From Thermoplasmata archaeon (GTDB taxonomy: Archaea; Thermoplasmatota; Thermoplasmata; Lutacidiplasmatales; UBA184), in NCBI GenBank assembly GCA_030037035.1, contig JASHSA010000088.1, positions 1 to 7,245 on the forward strand: a stretch of DNA of 7,245 nt, given 5' to 3'. Below the pieces are notes generated by a model. The model was not told the DNA's origin. It saw only the letters and a list, made by a program, of their open reading frames with translations, and ran no database searches. Below are positions 5,291 through 7,245 of the stretch, one piece after another. The position numbers were made by a program, and so were the translations under genes. How positions within the stretch are numbered: position 1 is the first letter of the stretch; every line of letters begins with the position of its first letter.

Positions 5291-7045
5291 ATGGCCGAGA
5301 TCTCGGTGCGCGCCGGCGGACAGGCCGGGGACGGGATCGCCTCGATCGGCGAGGCCATCGCCCGGTCGTTCTCGCGCTCCGGCCTGCACGTCTTCGGCCT
5401 CAACGCCTACCAGTCGGTCATCCGGGGCGGTCACGTCTGGTTCCAGGCCCGCGCCTCGGCGCGCCGGGTCTACTCGCAGGGCGACGGGGCCGACGTCCTG
5501 TACGCGCTCGACCGCGCGACCGTCGACATCCACGCCCACGACCTCCGCGCCGGCGGGACGGTCGTCTACGACCCGGAGAAGTTCGCGGTCGATGCCTCGA
5601 CCCTGCCGACCGGGGTGAAGGCGCTCGGCGTCCCGACCCTCGAGATCGCGCGGAAGTACACGAGCCAGTCGATCCTGCAGAACGCCGGGGGGCTCGGCGC
5701 GACCGCCTTCCTCTCCGGGATCCCGCTTGACGTCCTTCAGTCGGTGCTCGCCGACTCGTTCGGCCGCAAGAAGGGCGAGGTCGTCGACTGGAACCTCGGC
5801 GCCAGCGCCGACGGCTTCCGCTTCGCCGAGGCGCACGCGAGCGCGAACGAGCGGGCGCTCTCGAAGCAGGGCGCGCCGAAGCTCCTGATGACCGGCAATT
5901 CGGCGATCGCCCTCGGGGCCGCCGCCGGCGGCTGCAAGTTCCTCGCCCAGTACCCGATGACGCCCGCGTCGACCGTCATGCACTGGATGGCCGCGCATGC
6001 GACCGCGCTCGGGGTCGTCGTGAAGCAGGCGGAGGACGAACTCGCCGCGATCAACATGGCGGTCGGGGCGTCGTTCGCCGGGGCGCGCGCGATGACCGCG
6101 ACCAGCGGCGGCGGCTTCTCGCTGATGGTCGAGGCGCTCGGGATGGCGGGGATGACCGAGACGCCGGTCGTCGTCGTCGAATCGCAGCGGGCCGGGCCGT
6201 CGACCGGACTCCCGACGAAGACCGAGCAGGGCGACCTCAACCTGATGCTCGGCGCCGGCCAGGGGGAGTTCCCGCGGGCGATCCTCGCCCCGTCCCACCC
6301 GGTCGAGGCGTATCGCGCGGCGATCGACGCCTTCCGCCTCGCCGAGGCGTGGCAGACCCCGATCCTTCTCGCGAGCGACTTCCATCTGTCGGAGAGCTTG
6401 GCGACCGTCGACCGCGAGGAGCTGTCCAGCCCGGGGCGGATCCCGCCGCTCGCGGCCGTCGAACCGAACGGGCACGGCTACCTCCGCTACCAGTACACCG
6501 AGTCGGGGGTCTCGCCCCGCGCGCTCCCGGGCCAGCCGGGACTGCAGTTCGTCGCCGGCTCGGACGAGCACGACGAGCGGGGTCACCTGATCTCGGATAT
6601 CCGCTCGGGGATCCCGAAGTGGGTCACCGAGCGCCAGCGGATGATGGAGAAACGCATGCGCAAGCTCGCCGGCCTCGCCCAGGAGGTCCCGGAGCCGATC
6701 GTCGAGGGCCCGGCCGACGCCCCGCTCACGCTCATCGCCTGGGGCTCGACCGTCGGCGCGGTGCGCGACGCCCGAGAGGAGCTGACGCGCCGCGGGACGA
6801 CGACGAACCTCCTCTGGTTCCCCGCGGTCTACCCGCTCGCCGCCGAGCGCCTGGAACGCCGTCTCCGCGCCGTCCACCGCTCGCTCCTTGTCGAAGGGAA
6901 CTATTCCGGCCAGTTCGGCCGGCTCCTCCGGGCCGAGTCCGGCTTCGTGCCGAACAACGTCCTCGTCAAATACGACGGCGAGCCGTTCTTCCCCCACGAG
7001 ATCGTCGCGAAGGTCCTCGAGGTGAGCGGAGATGGCGGACAGTAG
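5291..7045 (+). CDS. korA: 2-oxoacid:ferredoxin oxidoreductase, fused gamma-alpha subunit
   Basis: Subunit of the cytosolic enzyme that converts a 2-oxoacid plus CoA to acyl-CoA and CO2 while reducing ferredoxin (or the reverse); 584 residues. Residues 1 to about 185 are the gamma domain, with GGQAGDGI at 9-16 and IRGGH at 44-48. From about 195 the alpha domain begins with LLMTGNSAIALGAAAGG. The substrate motif YPITP appears as YPMTP (Tyr221, Thr224). Arg300 and Thr309 in QRAGPSTGLPT have the same spacing as Arg344/Thr353 of the Sulfolobus enzyme. EGNYSGQFGRLLR (from 535) is the conserved C-terminal block. The start is firm: an in-frame TGA at 5279-5281 precedes the ATG and the N-terminus matches the family. 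korB overlaps the 3' end by 14 nt. Whether the substrate is pyruvate, 2-oxoglutarate or a range cannot be decided; the symbol is used for family membership. Confidence 0.93.
   Translation: MAEISVRAGGQAGDGIASIGEAIARSFSRSGLHVFGLNAYQSVIRGGHVWFQARASARRVYSQGDGADVLYALDRATVDIHAHDLRAGGTVVYDPEKFAVDASTLPTGVKALGVPTLEIARKYTSQSILQNAGGLGATAFLSGIPLDVLQSVLADSFGRKKGEVVDWNLGASADGFRFAEAHASANERALSKQGAPKLLMTGNSAIALGAAAGGCKFLAQYPMTPASTVMHWMAAHATALGVVVKQAEDELAAINMAVGASFAGARAMTATSGGGFSLMVEALGMAGMTETPVVVVESQRAGPSTGLPTKTEQGDLNLMLGAGQGEFPRAILAPSHPVEAYRAAIDAFRLAEAWQTPILLASDFHLSESLATVDREELSSPGRIPPLAAVEPNGHGYLRYQYTESGVSPRALPGQPGLQFVAGSDEHDERGHLISDIRSGIPKWVTERQRMMEKRMRKLAGLAQEVPEPIVEGPADAPLTLIAWGSTVGAVRDAREELTRRGTTTNLLWFPAVYPLAAERLERRLRAVHRSLLVEGNYSGQFGRLLRAESGFVPNNVLVKYDGEPFFPHEIVAKVLEVSGDGGQ
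7019..7025 (+). promoter_or_regulatory. Strong Shine-Dalgarno site of korB inside korA
   Basis: GAGGTGA matches the 16S anti-Shine-Dalgarno core over seven bases and is six bases from the korB ATG. It lies within the last codons of korA, so the two subunits are probably translationally coupled for matched amounts. Confidence 0.75.
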
Positions 7046-7245
7046 CAGCGCACGACCGACCCCGGCGACGACCGGCCCGTCCCTGCCGGTCGTCGGGAAG
7101 TCGGAGATCCGCCCGACCTGGTGCCCGGGGTGCGGCGACTTCGGCGTCGTCGCCGGGGTCGAGATGGCGCTCAAGCGCCTCGGGATCCCGAGCCACGAGG
7201 TCGTCATCGTCTCGGGGATCGGCTGCTCGTCGAACCTCCCGCACT
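7032..7245 (+). CDS. korB: 2-oxoacid:ferredoxin oxidoreductase beta subunit, N-terminal part (cut by window end)
   Basis: Thiamine-diphosphate-binding beta subunit that works with KorA and carries the [4Fe-4S] cluster passing electrons to ferredoxin. Only 71 residues are visible and the frame is open at the right edge. WCPGCGDFGV gives Cys31 and Cys34, and SGIGCSSNLPH gives Cys65; the spacings (3 and 31) equal those of Cys12, Cys15 and Cys46 in the Sulfolobus beta subunit, so three of four cluster ligands are seen and the fourth should lie beyond the window. The N-terminus is about 19 residues longer than that protein, rich in Ser, Thr, Pro and Ala. No other in-frame start occurs before the cysteine motif, and the ATG has a strong ribosome-binding site. 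It overlaps korA by 14 nt in another frame. Confidence 0.94.
   Translation, partial: MADSSSARPTPATTGPSLPVVGKSEIRPTWCPGCGDFGVVAGVEMALKRLGIPSHEVVIVSGIGCSSNLPH

Noticed and set aside
5051..7207. 718-codon open frame on the minus strand opposite korA
   Set aside because: Translation is Arg/Asp/Glu/Gly-rich without a recognisable domain. High GC removes stop codons from antisense frames, and the plus strand here encodes well-conserved KorA and the start of KorB.

Overview
The window is high-GC DNA from a prokaryote, most likely an uncultured archaeon. The archaeal reading rests on three weak-to-moderate clues. First, a TATA-like box is centred about 27 nt upstream of the korA start codon, with no usable Shine-Dalgarno site there, which is the layout of a leaderless archaeal transcript. 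Second, the following gene (korB) has a strong GAGGTGA Shine-Dalgarno site, and mixed leaderless and SD-led genes are common in archaea. Third, a gamma-alpha fused 2-oxoacid:ferredoxin oxidoreductase is present. A high-GC anaerobic bacterium cannot be excluded. No rRNA, tRNA, CRISPR array or mobile element is visible.

Layout: (1) from the left edge to 1864 (+), a 5'-truncated CoA-transferase/acetyl-CoA hydrolase fused to a C-terminal GNAT acetyltransferase domain; (2) 1900-3045 (+), an AcuC/class I histone-deacetylase-like deacetylase, 35 bp downstream and probably co-transcribed; (3) 3046-3252, a convergent gap rich in hairpins; (4) 3253-4989 (-), a large malic enzyme of the eukaryotic/E. 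coli MaeA type; (5) 4990-5290, a divergent control region with a TATA-like box, a 13-bp palindrome between that box and the korA start, and a second dyad near the malic-enzyme side; (6) 5291-7045 (+), korA (gamma and alpha domains fused); (7) 7032 to the right edge (+), the start of korB, overlapping korA by 14 nt.

Functionally the window is a small organic-acid and acyl-CoA locus. Malic enzyme links malate to pyruvate and CO2. KorAB links a 2-oxoacid plus CoA to an acyl-CoA, CO2 and reduced ferredoxin. The CoA-transferase exchanges or hydrolyses acyl-CoA. The GNAT domain and the deacetylase form a plausible protein-acetylation writer/eraser pair, recalling AcuA/AcuC control of acetyl-CoA synthetase in Bacillus. 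That regulatory link is inference. I see no clearly undescribed system. The most interesting points are the GNAT-fused CoA-transferase next to a deacetylase, the candidate operator at korA, and unusual residues at the malic-enzyme cofactor site and the deacetylase cation site.
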